Source: Sulfolobus islandicus Y.N.15.51
GTDB lineage: Archaea > Thermoproteota > Thermoprotei_A > Sulfolobales > Sulfolobaceae
Direction of reading: 5' to 3'
DNA length: 64,000 nt
Assembly (NCBI RefSeq): GCF_000022485.1
Contig: NC_012623.1
Coordinates: 1,240,001 to 1,304,000 of the forward strand
Positions 42,785-54,992 of the stretch are shown here, piece by piece. The translations under genes and the position numbers were made by a program. Under the pieces are notes generated by a model that was not told the DNA's origin, made no database searches, and was given only the letters and a program-made list of their open reading frames with translations. Numbering within the stretch: the first letter of the stretch is position 1; each line of letters begins with the position of its first letter.

Positions 42785-42874
42785 TGCCGCGGCCGGGATT
42801 TGAACCCGGGTCACGGGCTCGAGAGGCCCGCATTCTTTCGGCGCCTGCGCTTGACCGGGCTAAACCACCGCGGC
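42785..42874 (-). tRNA. tRNA-Glu (CTC) with a non-canonical D-arm intron
   Basis: Minus-strand acceptor GCCGCGG/CCGCGGC, discriminator A, anticodon stem CGGGC/GCCCG around CTCTCGA, T-arm CCGGGTTCAAATCCCGG. The anticodon loop is uninterrupted, but the D arm is about 15 bases too long: after GGTCAA comes GCGCAGGCGCCGAAA before GAATG. Removing it restores a normal D arm (GTTT with GAAT) and a 75-base tRNA. Exact splice bases are ambiguous by one or two positions. Confidence 0.9.
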
Positions 42875-42906
42875 GTAGTCGCTATAAAATAAGTAAAGGA
42901 TGTAAT

Positions 42907-43404
42907 TTAAAGTTTAGTGTTTTTTAGTATCTCGTCAATGACATCGTACTTATTTCCCTCAAAGAATTCAGCATATATTATTTCATCATAAAGAATTAAA
43001 TATCCTTTTGCCTTATTTAGCAGAGAATATTTATATCCTTTACATCCTTCACAATATCCTCTAACCTCTTTAACTAACGAATTCTCAATTACAGATAGTT
43101 TAATATTCCCTTTTTCAATTATTTCTATATCGTTATCTTTTTTAACTGATAATCTCTTTGCTAAATAGTAAAGGGCAACTTGAATTAGATCAGTAGTAGT
43201 TACACCTTCTTCCCTTAATTTTTTCGATACCTTATACTCTCTATCCGCTTTCTTTAATACCTCCTTTACTTTTCTTCTTATCTTCACAGAATCTGAAAGA
43301 AGTTGGATACATTCCCTTGCTAACTCACTTGACGTTTTATAATCTCCAATCCACGTTAAGATATAAGCTTTATGAAGACTCTCAATGCAGTTCATTTTTC
43401 TCAC
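42907..43404 (-). CDS. Unknown 165-residue protein with a CxxC knuckle
   Basis: Not recognised. The N-terminal 60 residues are helical (SLHKAYILTWIGDYKTSSELARECIQLL) and could form a TPR- or HEPN-like helical pair. The second half is beta-rich with Cys118 and Cys121 (YCEGCKGYKYSL). It lies 1 base downstream of the nuclease-like gene on the same strand, so the pair is probably one operon and may act together. Codon use is host-like. Confidence 0.65.
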   Translation of the reverse strand: MRKMNCIESLHKAYILTWIGDYKTSSELARECIQLLSDSVKIRRKVKEVLKKADREYKVSKKLREEGVTTTDLIQVALYYLAKRLSVKKDNDIEIIEKGNIKLSVIENSLVKEVRGYCEGCKGYKYSLLNKAKGYLILYDEIIYAEFFEGNKYDVIDEILKNTKL

Positions 43405-43405
43405 T

Positions 43406-44020
43406 TTATGGTTTTATTAATATCATCATATCATACAATTGATTATTGTATTTTACAACATAAGATATTAACCCATAATTGTCTGGATACCTTAAATTTT
43501 CTATTGTAACTAAACTTTTTGATATCGTATTGACAATTTGCGATCTTCTAAAGGTCATTGTTGCTTTAGCTTCTACAAATAGTAATCCATTTTTAGCATT
43601 TAAAAATTTTCTTAACTTATCATATTTTTCTATATTAATAGCTAAATCTGATATTGTTCCTAGGAACTTTACGTTTCTAAATGGTAATATATCATTAATG
43701 CTTATGCCAAATAATTGATTTAGAAGAGCATATGTTATAGTTTCTCCTACAACAGTAACTACGTCACCAGATAATAGCTTGCCCCATCTTCCCATTTCAT
43801 AAATTTTTATCAATTTTGAAATATCTTGTAGTAGCTTTGATGAGAAAACAGAAGTTACTGCCAATATTTTATCATCCAATTCTAATTCCTCTGAGTACCC
43901 TCCTATTTCGAAGGCCTCAAGAATCTCGTTACTTACCAATTTTAGATCTTCTGCGGAATCTAAATCTGAATGTGGTAATAAATCTTGACTAAGCTCTATC
44001 CATGAAATTTTAAGCTTCAC
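43406..44020 (-). CDS. Unknown 204-residue protein with a possible PD-(D/E)xK nuclease pattern
   Basis: Not assigned to a named family. A restriction-endonuclease-like order is visible: Glu93 in a helix (VGETITYALLNQLFG), Asp125 in GTISDLAI, then Glu150-x-Lys152 in LLFVEAKATMTF, followed by a helix (RRSQIVNTISKSLVTIENL). Spacing suits a PD-(D/E)xK core, though this is an inference from three residues. It precedes and is coupled to the CxxC protein. It could be a repair or defence nuclease. Confidence 0.6.
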   Translation of the reverse strand: MKLKISWIELSQDLLPHSDLDSAEDLKLVSNEILEAFEIGGYSEELELDDKILAVTSVFSSKLLQDISKLIKIYEMGRWGKLLSGDVVTVVGETITYALLNQLFGISINDILPFRNVKFLGTISDLAINIEKYDKLRKFLNAKNGLLFVEAKATMTFRRSQIVNTISKSLVTIENLRYPDNYGLISYVVKYNNQLYDMMILIKP

Positions 44021-44044
44021 AATAACTTAAAAATGTTTAAAAAT

Positions 44045-45046
44045 TTAAGGCTTTACTAGTACCTTCCCAATCTTATGCTTATCCTTTAGTATTTCATATC
44101 CCTTATCTATCTCATCTAGCCCTACTGTTGCAGCGACTACGGGATTTATCTTTCCTTCTCCAGTTAACTTGAGAGTTTCTTCTGCATCCCTCTTGGTTGC
44201 GGACGCATGACCTATTACTTCTATATCTTTCAATATGACGTATCCTAATCTTAATTGATATATCTGAGTTGGATCGACGTTACCTATTTGTATCAGCCTA
44301 CCCCCCATCCACAAACTTTTCAGACTTTCATCTATTGTTGGTGTACCTACTGTGTCAATAACTACATTTACATCGCCTATCTTCTTTGCTTCTTCTGAGA
44401 ATTTACTACCTACTATTATATGGTCAGCGAATTTCCTTATGAAAGCCGCTTTTTCCTCTGATGTAGTTACTCCTATCACTTTTGCACCAAGTGCTTTAGC
44501 AATTTGTATGGCATGAATACCAACACCACCACTAGCCCCTGTAACTAGAACTGTTTCCCCCTTTTGCAACTTTGCCCTTCTCAAACTTCTATAAACCATT
44601 CCAGTTACACAAGGTACTAAAACCGCTCCCTCATCTGGGACGTTAGTGCCAACTTTTACGAGACTTGTAACTTTTATCTTTGCTTTTTCAGCAAAGAAGC
44701 CGTCTAATTCCTCTGAATAACCTAACCTGGAGTGGCAATATGCTTCCTCGCCCATTTGACAATAATGACAAGTTCCATCAGGTGCATAAAGAAGCGAAAT
44801 TACCTTATCACCTTCTTTAAAGCCTTTAACGTTCTCTCCAACCTGTTCTATTGTACCAACTACTTCGTGTCCTAAAATTACTGGATATTTCATTCTTGGA
44901 TAAAAACCTTGCAGTTGCAATAGATCTCTATAACATAATGCTGCTCTATTTACCCTAATTACAACTTCATCTTTTCCTGGGATTGGATCTGGAACTTCTT
45001 CTATCCTATATCCTTTTTGCTTACCCTGAACTACTACGGCTTTCAT
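44045..45046 (-). CDS. Acryloyl-CoA reductase (zinc-type MDR enzyme)
   Basis: A 333-residue medium-chain dehydrogenase. Text agrees closely with the Sulfolobus acryloyl-CoA reductase of the 3-hydroxypropionate/4-hydroxybutyrate CO2-fixation cycle. This enzyme reduces acryloyl-CoA to propionyl-CoA with NADPH. Seen: Cys38, His60-Glu61 of the catalytic-zinc site, Cys93/96/104 of the structural-zinc lobe, and the nucleotide motif TGASGGVGIHAIQIAKALGAKVIG. Related alcohol dehydrogenases are the alternative. Confidence 0.85.
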   Translation of the reverse strand: MKAVVVQGKQKGYRIEEVPDPIPGKDEVVIRVNRAALCYRDLLQLQGFYPRMKYPVILGHEVVGTIEQVGENVKGFKEGDKVISLLYAPDGTCHYCQMGEEAYCHSRLGYSEELDGFFAEKAKIKVTSLVKVGTNVPDEGAVLVPCVTGMVYRSLRRAKLQKGETVLVTGASGGVGIHAIQIAKALGAKVIGVTTSEEKAAFIRKFADHIIVGSKFSEEAKKIGDVNVVIDTVGTPTIDESLKSLWMGGRLIQIGNVDPTQIYQLRLGYVILKDIEVIGHASATKRDAEETLKLTGEGKINPVVAATVGLDEIDKGYEILKDKHKIGKVLVKP

Positions 45047-45184
45047 CGGTTAGATTGTGTTTAAACTGTATAAAAAATATTATCTATCATAGTAGACTTG
45101 ATATATTTTAAAAATAATATGTATAGCGTTCCCATGAGAGATTATTTGTAAGCTTTTATTACCAAATTAATAAGTATTATAACG

Positions 45185-45283
45185 ATGATGGAAAACGATA
45201 AAGATCCAATCCTTAAAAAGTTACCTGAACCATTATTCTGCGTGATGGAAGATGAAATTAGAAGAATTAAATTCAAAATATAA
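45185..45283 (+). CDS. Possible 32-residue peptide overlapping the amidase start
   Basis: ATG-ATG at 45185/45188 opens MMENDKDPILKKLPEPLFCV then [12 protein letters not shown] and stop. It overlaps the amidase ATG by 32 bases in another frame. It could be a short coupled leader peptide or chance; nothing else supports it. Confidence 0.25.
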   Translation: MMENDKDPILKKLPEPLFCVMEDEIRRIKFKI

Positions 45284-46445
45284 CGCATTTATCACTCTCC
45301 ATAATATCGAAGAAAACGATAAAGGTAAGTTAAAGGATGTTACATTTGGAATAAAGGATGTTATTTTAACTAAAGGCATAAGGACTACTGCTGGTTCGAG
45401 AATTTTAGAAAACTATGTTCCACAAAAAAATGCGTACGTTGTTGATGCAATACTTAGAGAAGGAGGAAAGATAATAGGAAAAACCAATACCCATGAATTT
45501 GCGTTAGGTGCAACTAATACATCAAGTATAGGAGGACCTGCAAGAAATCCAGTTAATCCAGAAAGAATAAGTGGTGGTTCTAGTGGTGGCTCTGCTGTTG
45601 CAGTGAAATTAGACATGATAGATGTGGGAATTGGTACTGACACTGGAGGATCTGTAAGGATTCCTTCGTCTTTATGTGGAGTAATAGGATTTAAACCAAC
45701 TACTGGGTTGATACCTACTGATGGTGTAATACCCTTTAGCTGGTCATTGGATACTGTGGGGATAATTGTGAAAGATAACATTGGACTGTTACGAAGAGTT
45801 TTTGATGCTATTTTACCAAATGAAAAAAAGAAGGTTGAAATAGCTAAACTAAGAACAAGACCGCGTCTAGGTTTATTTTTATTTGATGAAATGGAAGTTT
45901 CAAGAATATTGTTGAAAGAAATATATGCAAAATTATCTTCATATTTTGATATAGTCGAGGTCGATCTTCCTTTACTAAGGCAATATGGGTCTAAAACTAG
46001 AAGAACTATATCATTGGCTGAAGCTTCTTCCTATCATAAAGATTGGATAACTGAAAATAGTAATAAATACTTTAAAGATACTTATACGTTACTCCTTGAT
46101 GGTATGAAGATCTCTGCTACAGACTATATAGATGCAATTAGATATAGAAGGGTATTAATAGAAGAGTATATAAAAGTATTTAAAAATATTGATTTTATTT
46201 TGTCTCCAACAACAAAAATTGTTGCACCTAAAATTTCTGACGTACTCTCTAATCCTCTTCAATTTAGAGAATATCTAATAGCTAATACTGAACTGTTTAA
46301 TGTAGTTGGGGCACCATCAATAAGCATACCATTTTCTACCCTTAATGAGTTGCCAGTTGGTTTAATGATAAGCGGAGAGTTGTATAAAGATGGGGATTTA
46401 CTTGAGGTAACTGAATATATTTTAAACGTTGTAGGAAAACATTAA
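45252..46445 (+). CDS. Amidase signature enzyme
   Basis: A 397-residue amidase. The Ser-Ser-Lys triad is complete: Lys35 in FGIKDV, cis-Ser110 in [10 protein letters not shown] and nucleophile Ser134 in [13 protein letters not shown], with the 75- and 24-residue gaps of the family. It lacks the C-terminal additions of GatA. The substrate is unknown; a general aliphatic or aryl amide hydrolase is likely. It is followed after 55 bases by the proteasome beta gene. Confidence 0.85.
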
Positions 46446-46500
46446 TGGTCTACTGATATTGTATCCTATATTGACTGTCACCTTTTTATTCTTGCTTTTA

Positions 46501-47136
46501 ATGGTAATTATGGGGAATAAGTTGCAATTAGAAAATAAGATACTTAAGGGAACCACAACTGTAGGAATTAAGGTAAATGATGGAGTAGTTCTTGCAGCAG
46601 ATAGGAGAGCTAGTGCAGGATTTTTTGTAGCGAATAAAATGGTTAGAAAAGTACTATATATTACAGATAAAATAGGAATAACTACCGCAGGTAGTGTAGC
46701 CGATTTACAGTTTATATATGATGTACTGAAAAATATATATCATTATAATAATATTACTAAATATGGACCAATTTCCATAAAGGGAATTGCAACTAGATTA
46801 GCGAACGTATTATCTGCAACAAAGTATTTTCCTTATATCGTTCAAATCCTAATAGGTGGTTACGATGACCAGCCAAGATTGTTCAATTTAGATTATTTGG
46901 GCGACATAACTGAAGAAAATTATGTTGCAACTGGTTCTGGTTCACCAGTAGCTATGGGAGTGCTAGAAGATGAGTATAATCCCAAAATGACTTTAGATGA
47001 GGCAGCTGACCTAGCTAAGAGGGCTGTGTTCTCAGCAATAAAGCGAGATTCCTTTACAGGTACTGGCGTTATAGTAGCAAAAATTCACAGTAAAGGGCAT
47101 GAGGAATTAGAGTTCTACTTAAATAAGAAGGTCTGA
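46501..47136 (+). CDS. psmB: Proteasome beta subunit, catalytic
   Basis: 211 residues from ATG 46501 ([17 protein letters not shown]). Autocleavage at KG|TTTVGI would expose Thr1; Asp17 (VLAAD) and Lys33 (ANKMVRK) of the active site are both present, so this is a competent subunit. An in-frame extension to 46459 adds a hydrophobic run that belongs to no proteasome subunit and contains the promoter zone. Met at 46510 is a second option. Confidence 0.95.
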
Positions 47137-47216
47137 TTTCCTCCTTGCCTTAAGAAGGCGAAGCTTCCAGTTGGTATAAAGCGTTTTTAATTTTGAATGA
47201 TGAAAGTATATATTTG

Positions 47217-47666
47217 ATGAGGGTAGTATCTTCAGCCTTTAAGAACGAGGATTTTATACCCATTAAATATACTTGTAATGGACAAGATCTGTCTCCAGAG
47301 TTAGAGTGGGATCTTGTTATTAATGCTAAAAGTTATGCAGTTATTGTAGAAGATCCAGATGCGCCTGGAGGAACTTTTATACACTGGGTAATATATAACA
47401 TAACTACCAATAGATTACCGGAAGGAGTGCCAAAAGTGTATAAATCACAATATGGCATACAAGGTGTAAACGATTTTGGGAATGTTGGCTACAACGGCCC
47501 ATGTCCCCCTAAAACACACCCACCTCATAGATACTATTTTTATGTTTATGCAGTAGATACATTACTAAACGAAATTAAGAACGTTGATGCTGACAAATTG
47601 AAATTGTTAATAAAGGGACATGAGTTAGATAAAGGATTCGTAATGGGTAAATATAAGAGAAAGTAA
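47217..47666 (+). CDS. PEBP/YbhB-family protein
   Basis: 149 residues from ATG 47217 (MRVVSSAFKNEDFIPIKYTCNGQDLSPELEW). The ligand-site text VIVEDPDAPGGTFIHWVIYNI and YNGPCPPKTHPPHRYYFYVYAVD is diagnostic for phosphatidylethanolamine-binding/Raf-kinase-inhibitor-like proteins. The physiological role is unknown. A TTG eight codons upstream is also in frame; GTATAAAG at about 47174 is the likely TATA box. Confidence 0.88.
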   Translation: MRVVSSAFKNEDFIPIKYTCNGQDLSPELEWDLVINAKSYAVIVEDPDAPGGTFIHWVIYNITTNRLPEGVPKVYKSQYGIQGVNDFGNVGYNGPCPPKTHPPHRYYFYVYAVDTLLNEIKNVDADKLKLLIKGHELDKGFVMGKYKRK

Positions 47667-47687
47667 TTTCATTCATGAGGTGAGATA

Positions 47688-50323
<2,636 letters not shown>

Positions 50324-50340
<17 letters not shown>

Positions 50341-50560
50341 TTTTATCCAACTCTTCCAATAGGTTAATTAAGATTACTACTTTAGGGTTAGAGTAGTTTA
50401 ATCTAACTATTTTTTTATCACTACCTATTACTTCAACTAGACTCATCTTCTGCAAATCTTCCAGTTCCCTTCTTAATTTATCGTAATGGATCTTAGACAA
50501 TCTATATAATTTAGTGATATTCATATCACCATGCTTTATCAATATAGATAATATCTTCAT
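50324..50560 (-). CDS. Small winged-helix DNA-binding protein
   Basis: A 78-residue wHTH: MKILSILIKHGDMNITKLYRLSKIHYDKLRRELEDLQKMSLVEVIGSDKKIVRLN, an ArsR/MarR-like helix-turn-helix with a wing. Its targets are unknown. It lies between cdc6-2 and moaC on the same strand and overlaps moaC. It may regulate the local operon. Confidence 0.75.
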
Positions 50561-50577
50561 TTTAGATGAATTATAGA

Positions 50578-51819
50578 TTAAGCCTTCGATTTTAACCTCA
50601 CCACTATTTGTTGCATAATATAATCATCTAATCTTTTATCTAATGGTAGAGAAAGGGAAACTAGAGTCGTTCTTCCTCTCATTCCCTTCCCACTCTGCCT
50701 AGTATTAATTATCCCTATTACCTTAAGTTTCCTCAGATACTCATAAACTTGTGTATGTCTTCTAGGTTCCTCATTAAACTCTCTGGCTAATGATATATAT
50801 TCCTCTTCTAAGGTTCCCATTGTAACCTCATCAGCTTTACTCTTATTTAAAACTCGTATCAGCGCTTTCAAGAGTATAAGTTGATGCAAATCAAGATACG
50901 ATAAACTATCCACAATCTCTTGAATCTCTGGATTTATTGTAGAATTAGCCTTCTTAGCATGATCTAACAATACAACTGGTGATCCCTCCTTCTCTGCTAT
51001 TTCTCCAGCTAAACTTAGAGTCTCTATTGCAATTCTTGCATTACCATTACCCCCTTTATCATAGCCATAAGTATTGGATATGAATTGTAATACCTCATCA
51101 TCTACAGCATTATCATTAAAAGCTTCATCTACCCTATACTTCAAAATATCGTAAAGTTCCATAGACCTGTAAGGTGGAAATTCAATTAATCTTCTTGCTA
51201 TATGATCCCTTATACTTCTATCTAATTTATAAATAGAATGGCTTTCATTAACTATAAATATATAGCTAATTCTCTTTATTATTGCTGATATTTCGTCATA
51301 CAATCTTACTAAGAAGTATATTTCCTCAGTATTTGCAGTATTCAGGAAATGTCCAAACTCATCTAATGCAACTATTAGATGTATATTTCTCCTATCTAAA
51401 TATTCATGGATCATCTTAAATACTTCTTGTGCTGATAATCCCCTCGAGGGTATTGGTAGTTTTAACGCGTTAGCTATTTCTTGACTTATCAAGTACAATG
51501 TTCTATGCCTATAACAATTTACATGAACATACTTTACTTTAACTCCGTACTCTCTCTCCGCAATATCTTCAAAATTTTTACCAAACAATCTAACAGTTGC
51601 TGTTTTCCCAGTACCTGTCCTACCTACTATTACAACTCTTTCTGAATCTTTAGCATCTCCAGCTAGTAAATCTCTAAATACGAAACCTAATTCCTTAATC
51701 TTTTCTTCTCTATGTGGTAAATTTTCCGGCACGTAATCTGGCGAAAGCTTATCCTTATGCTTGATTATTAACACTGATGATCTCAAACTATCTGAAAGTA
51801 TATCCTTAGCTGAAACCAA
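50578..51819 (-). CDS. cdc6-2: Orc1/Cdc6-type replication initiator, Cdc6-2 class
   Basis: A 413-residue AAA+ protein. Walker A VGRTGTGKTATVRLF (about 65-79), Walker B IVALDEFGHF, sensor VNESHSIYKL, arginine finger DHIARRLIEFPPY, and a winged-helix domain at about 310-405. Gene context (RFC, MoaC, GINS, MCM) is that of Sulfolobus Cdc6-2, thought to act as a negative or damage-responsive factor and not the oriC1/oriC2 initiator. I see no origin recognition box in the flanking spacers. Confidence 0.9.
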   Translation of the reverse strand: MVSAKDILSDSLRSSVLIIKHKDKLSPDYVPENLPHREEKIKELGFVFRDLLAGDAKDSERVVIVGRTGTGKTATVRLFGKNFEDIAEREYGVKVKYVHVNCYRHRTLYLISQEIANALKLPIPSRGLSAQEVFKMIHEYLDRRNIHLIVALDEFGHFLNTANTEEIYFLVRLYDEISAIIKRISYIFIVNESHSIYKLDRSIRDHIARRLIEFPPYRSMELYDILKYRVDEAFNDNAVDDEVLQFISNTYGYDKGGNGNARIAIETLSLAGEIAEKEGSPVVLLDHAKKANSTINPEIQEIVDSLSYLDLHQLILLKALIRVLNKSKADEVTMGTLEEEYISLAREFNEEPRRHTQVYEYLRKLKVIGIINTRQSGKGMRGRTTLVSLSLPLDKRLDDYIMQQIVVRLKSKA

Positions 51820-51854
51820 AACTTTTACCCCAATCTAAATTAAGCGGTATTACC

Positions 51855-52370
51855 TTATATTTTATCTAAGAGAGTAGTCCGAAACTTTTCTTGATTCTTT
51901 CTCAAAAGCGATATCCCAGCGAATTCCTTTAATACATTAACGTGGAGTATAACCTCCGGATCTTTAAAATCAACATTAATTAAACCCTTTAGCCCTATCC
52001 CTACTCCCATTTCAATTTCTCTACAATCTACACTAATTCCCCTACTATAACAACGAACATAAAAAGTTTTGATATCTTTTACTCTATTTTTCATAAAATT
52101 CATTACATTAACAACAATCTCCTTTTCGTTAGTGGCATTTATAATCGATTGAAATGGATATACCTTTTCAGCACAGGATGGAGGGGAAGCGAAAAGTAGA
52201 CCATAAATTACTAATGGGTCTAAATTTGAGTAAATGAGAATTACGTTTTGCACATACTCTACAACCCTCGCATCAATATCTTTTATAAGTATCCTATTCA
52301 AAATTTCATTTATACATTTCTGACCTTTACCAGGTTTTGTAGTTACAAGAGCCCTTGGGTTCTGCCACAT
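51855..52370 (-). CDS. THUMP-domain RNA-binding protein
   Basis: A 171-residue protein. RALVTTKPGKGQKCINEILNRIL opens a THUMP-like region; SIINATNEKEIVVNVMNFMKNRVKDIKTFYVRCYSRGISVDCREIEMGVGIGLKGLINVDFKDPEVILHVNVL is the THUMP core. It resembles Tan1, the tRNA-binding partner needed for N4-acetylcytidine in tRNA. No catalytic domain is attached. It is divergent from gins23 with only 35 bases between. Confidence 0.85.
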   Translation of the reverse strand: MWQNPRALVTTKPGKGQKCINEILNRILIKDIDARVVEYVQNVILIYSNLDPLVIYGLLFASPPSCAEKVYPFQSIINATNEKEIVVNVMNFMKNRVKDIKTFYVRCYSRGISVDCREIEMGVGIGLKGLINVDFKDPEVILHVNVLKEFAGISLLRKNQEKFRTTLLDKI

Positions 52371-52405
52371 TAGATATAAGGTTTTGTATTAAGAAAAAAT
52401 AGATT

Positions 52406-52945
52406 GTGATTGAAGTAAAACTTAGAGCTATTAAAAGATTGTCCAATACTTACATTCGCCGAGTTATGATAATAGAGGACTGGAATGGGAGCTCGATAAC
52501 AGCGGGTAACGTTGAGTTAATAAAAGGAAGCGAAAATCAGTTACCACAATGGTTAGCTATTATCTTAGAAGAAAAAAACGTAGCAAAAATAGAAGATAGA
52601 ATTTCGATCGAAGATCTGGGAAGAATTCTTTTCCAAGAAAGACAAAATGCGAACACACCAGCATCTTTAGTTCCCTTAGGTAAGGATTTCTCAAGCAGAG
52701 TACAACTTTATCTCGAAACCTTAAAGAGAGACAAGAACGTTGAGAGTTTAGAAAAACTTAGAAAATCAATAAGCATACTGAATGAGATCATTAAAATAAG
52801 ACTAAGAAAACTGATTCAGCTCGCATTTCTCAACATCGATGATCAGAACTTAATTAACGGGATGACAGAAGAAGAGCTTTTAATCTATAAAACAATAAAA
52901 CAACTTATTAAGGAATTGTATGGTGATATAATTGGAAATTCCTAG
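52406..52945 (+). CDS. gins23: GINS complex subunit Gins23
   Basis: A 179-residue GINS subunit with a GTG start. The N-terminal B-like domain is followed by helices with LVPLGKDFSSRVQLYLETLKRDKNVESLEKLRKSISILNEIIKIRLRKLIQLA. It joins Gins51 and RecJ/Cdc45 with MCM in the CMG-like helicase. The 3' end overlaps mcm by 14 bases, which supports coupled synthesis. Confidence 0.9.
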   Translation: MIEVKLRAIKRLSNTYIRRVMIIEDWNGSSITAGNVELIKGSENQLPQWLAIILEEKNVAKIEDRISIEDLGRILFQERQNANTPASLVPLGKDFSSRVQLYLETLKRDKNVESLEKLRKSISILNEIIKIRLRKLIQLAFLNIDDQNLINGMTEEELLIYKTIKQLIKELYGDIIGNS

Positions 52946-54992
52946 CAAACAGATTGACTATAGAGACCTCTTTATAGAATTTCTAACAACTTTCAAGAAT
53001 ACCAACAATCAGAACAAATATATTGAGAGAATAAATGAACTAATAGCGTATAGGAAAAAAAGTCTTATAGTAGAATTTTCCGATATACTCTCATTCAACG
53101 AAAATCTAGCTTATGAGATAATAAATAACACCAAAATCGTTCTACCGATTCTAGAAGGTGCATTATATGATCATATCCTACAATTGGATCCTACATATCA
53201 GCGAGATATAGAAAAGGTTCACGTTAGAATTGTAGGAATACCTAGAGTTATAGAACTTAGAAAAATAAGAAGTACTGATATAGATAAACTAATAGCCATT
53301 GATGGAATACTAGTTAAAGTTACTCCGGTAAAAGAAAGAATTTACAAGGCAACCTATAAGCACATTCACCCAGACTGCATGCAAGAGTTTGAGTGGCCAG
53401 AGGATGAAGAGATGCCAGAAATATTAGAGATGCCAACCATATGTCCAAAATGTGGTAAGCCGGGACAATTCAGGCTAATCCCAGAGAAAACAAAGTTAAT
53501 TGATTGGCAAAAAGCGGTAATCCAGGAGAGACCAGAAGAAGTACCTTCCGGGCAGTTACCTAGGCAGTTAGAAATAATCCTTGAAGACGATTTAGTTGAT
53601 TCTGCAAGGCCAGGGGATAGAGTAAAAGTAACTGGAATTTTAGAGATAAAACAAGACTCTCCAATTAAAAGAGGAAGTAGAGCGGTATTCGACATTTATA
53701 TGAAAGTTAGTAGCATAGAAGTTTCACAAAAAGTACTAGATGAAGTAACAATCTCTGAAGAAGATGAGAAAAAGATCAAGGACTTAGCTAAGGATCCTTG
53801 GATACGTGATAGAATTATAGCATCGATAGCGCCATCTATTTATGGTCATTGGGAATTAAAGGAAGCTCTAGCATTAGCATTATTTGGAGGAGTTCCTAAG
53901 GTTCTAGAAGATACAAGAATAAGAGGAGATATTCACATTTTAATAATAGGTGATCCCGGTACCGCCAAATCACAAATGCTACAGTTTATCTCGAGAGTAG
54001 CTCCAAGGGCAGTTTACACAACTGGTAAAGGATCCACAGCTGCAGGCTTAACAGCTGCAGTAGTGAGAGAAAAGGGAACTGGAGAATATTACTTAGAAGC
54101 TGGTGCGTTAGTGTTAGCTGATGGTGGAATAGCTGTAATAGATGAAATAGATAAGATGAGAGACGAAGATAGAGTAGCCATTCATGAAGCAATGGAACAG
54201 CAAACAGTTTCCATAGCGAAAGCTGGAATAGTAGCTAAATTAAACGCTAGAGCTGCAGTTATTGCTGCGGGAAATCCAAAATTTGGTAGATATATAACCG
54301 AAAGGCCAGTATCTGATAATATTAACTTACCTCCCACAGTCTTATCAAGATTTGACCTAATATTCATATTAAAGGATCAACCAGGTGAACAAGATAGAGA
54401 GCTTGCAAACTATATATTAGATGTACATTCAGGAAAATCTACAAAAAATATTATAGATATAGATACATTAAGAAAATATATAGCGTATGCAAGGAAATAT
54501 ATTATACCAAAAATTACGAGTGAAGCTAAGAATCTAATTACAGACTTCTTCGTGGAGATGAGGAAGAAAAGTTCGGAAACTCCCGATAGCCCAATATTGA
54601 TAACTCCAAGACAATTAGAGGCTTTAATAAGAATTTCAGAAGCTTATGCTAAAATGGCTCTCAAAACAGAAGTCACCAGAGAGGATGCAGAAAGAGCCAT
54701 AAATATAATGAGACTATTCCTAGAAAGCGTAGGAGTTGACATGGAAAGTGGAAAAATAGATATAGATACGATAATGACTGGAAAACCTAAAAGTGCTAGA
54801 GAGAAAATGATGAAAATACTAGAAATAATAGATAGCTTAGCAGTAAGTTCAGAGTGTGCAAAGGTTAAGGATATACTAAAAGAAGCACAACAAGTTGGTA
54901 TCGAAAAAAGTAACATAGAAAAATTACTTACAGATATGAGAAAAAGTGGTATAATATACGAAGCAAAACCAGAATGTTACAAAAAAGTCTAA
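52932..54992 (+). CDS. mcm: Replicative helicase MCM
   Basis: A 686-residue MCM, the same length as S. solfataricus MCM. Residues 1-265 form the N-terminal hexamerisation domain with a zinc-type HPDC...CPKC site. The AAA+ core has Walker A GDPGTAKSQ (Lys at about 346), Walker B DEIDKM and arginine finger SRFDLIF. A winged helix ends the protein (about 605-686). It translates from ATG 52932 inside gins23. Confidence 0.97.
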   Translation: MEIPSKQIDYRDLFIEFLTTFKNTNNQNKYIERINELIAYRKKSLIVEFSDILSFNENLAYEIINNTKIVLPILEGALYDHILQLDPTYQRDIEKVHVRIVGIPRVIELRKIRSTDIDKLIAIDGILVKVTPVKERIYKATYKHIHPDCMQEFEWPEDEEMPEILEMPTICPKCGKPGQFRLIPEKTKLIDWQKAVIQERPEEVPSGQLPRQLEIILEDDLVDSARPGDRVKVTGILEIKQDSPIKRGSRAVFDIYMKVSSIEVSQKVLDEVTISEEDEKKIKDLAKDPWIRDRIIASIAPSIYGHWELKEALALALFGGVPKVLEDTRIRGDIHILIIGDPGTAKSQMLQFISRVAPRAVYTTGKGSTAAGLTAAVVREKGTGEYYLEAGALVLADGGIAVIDEIDKMRDEDRVAIHEAMEQQTVSIAKAGIVAKLNARAAVIAAGNPKFGRYITERPVSDNINLPPTVLSRFDLIFILKDQPGEQDRELANYILDVHSGKSTKNIIDIDTLRKYIAYARKYIIPKITSEAKNLITDFFVEMRKKSSETPDSPILITPRQLEALIRISEAYAKMALKTEVTREDAERAINIMRLFLESVGVDMESGKIDIDTIMTGKPKSAREKMMKILEIIDSLAVSSECAKVKDILKEAQQVGIEKSNIEKLLTDMRKSGIIYEAKPECYKKV

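Noticed and set aside
46459-46500. Hydrophobic N-terminal extension on proteasome beta
   Set aside because: Beta propeptides are short; the extension coincides with the promoter zone and ATG 46501 gives the familiar start.
47141-47166. GCCTT-AAG-AAGGC hairpin after psmB as a terminator
   Set aside because: The stem is only five pairs with no following T-run; archaeal termination usually relies on T tracts, so I did not call it.
51820-52405. Replication origin near the Cdc6-2 gene
   Set aside because: Spacers here are only about 35 bases and I see no origin recognition box or long AT-rich unwinding element.
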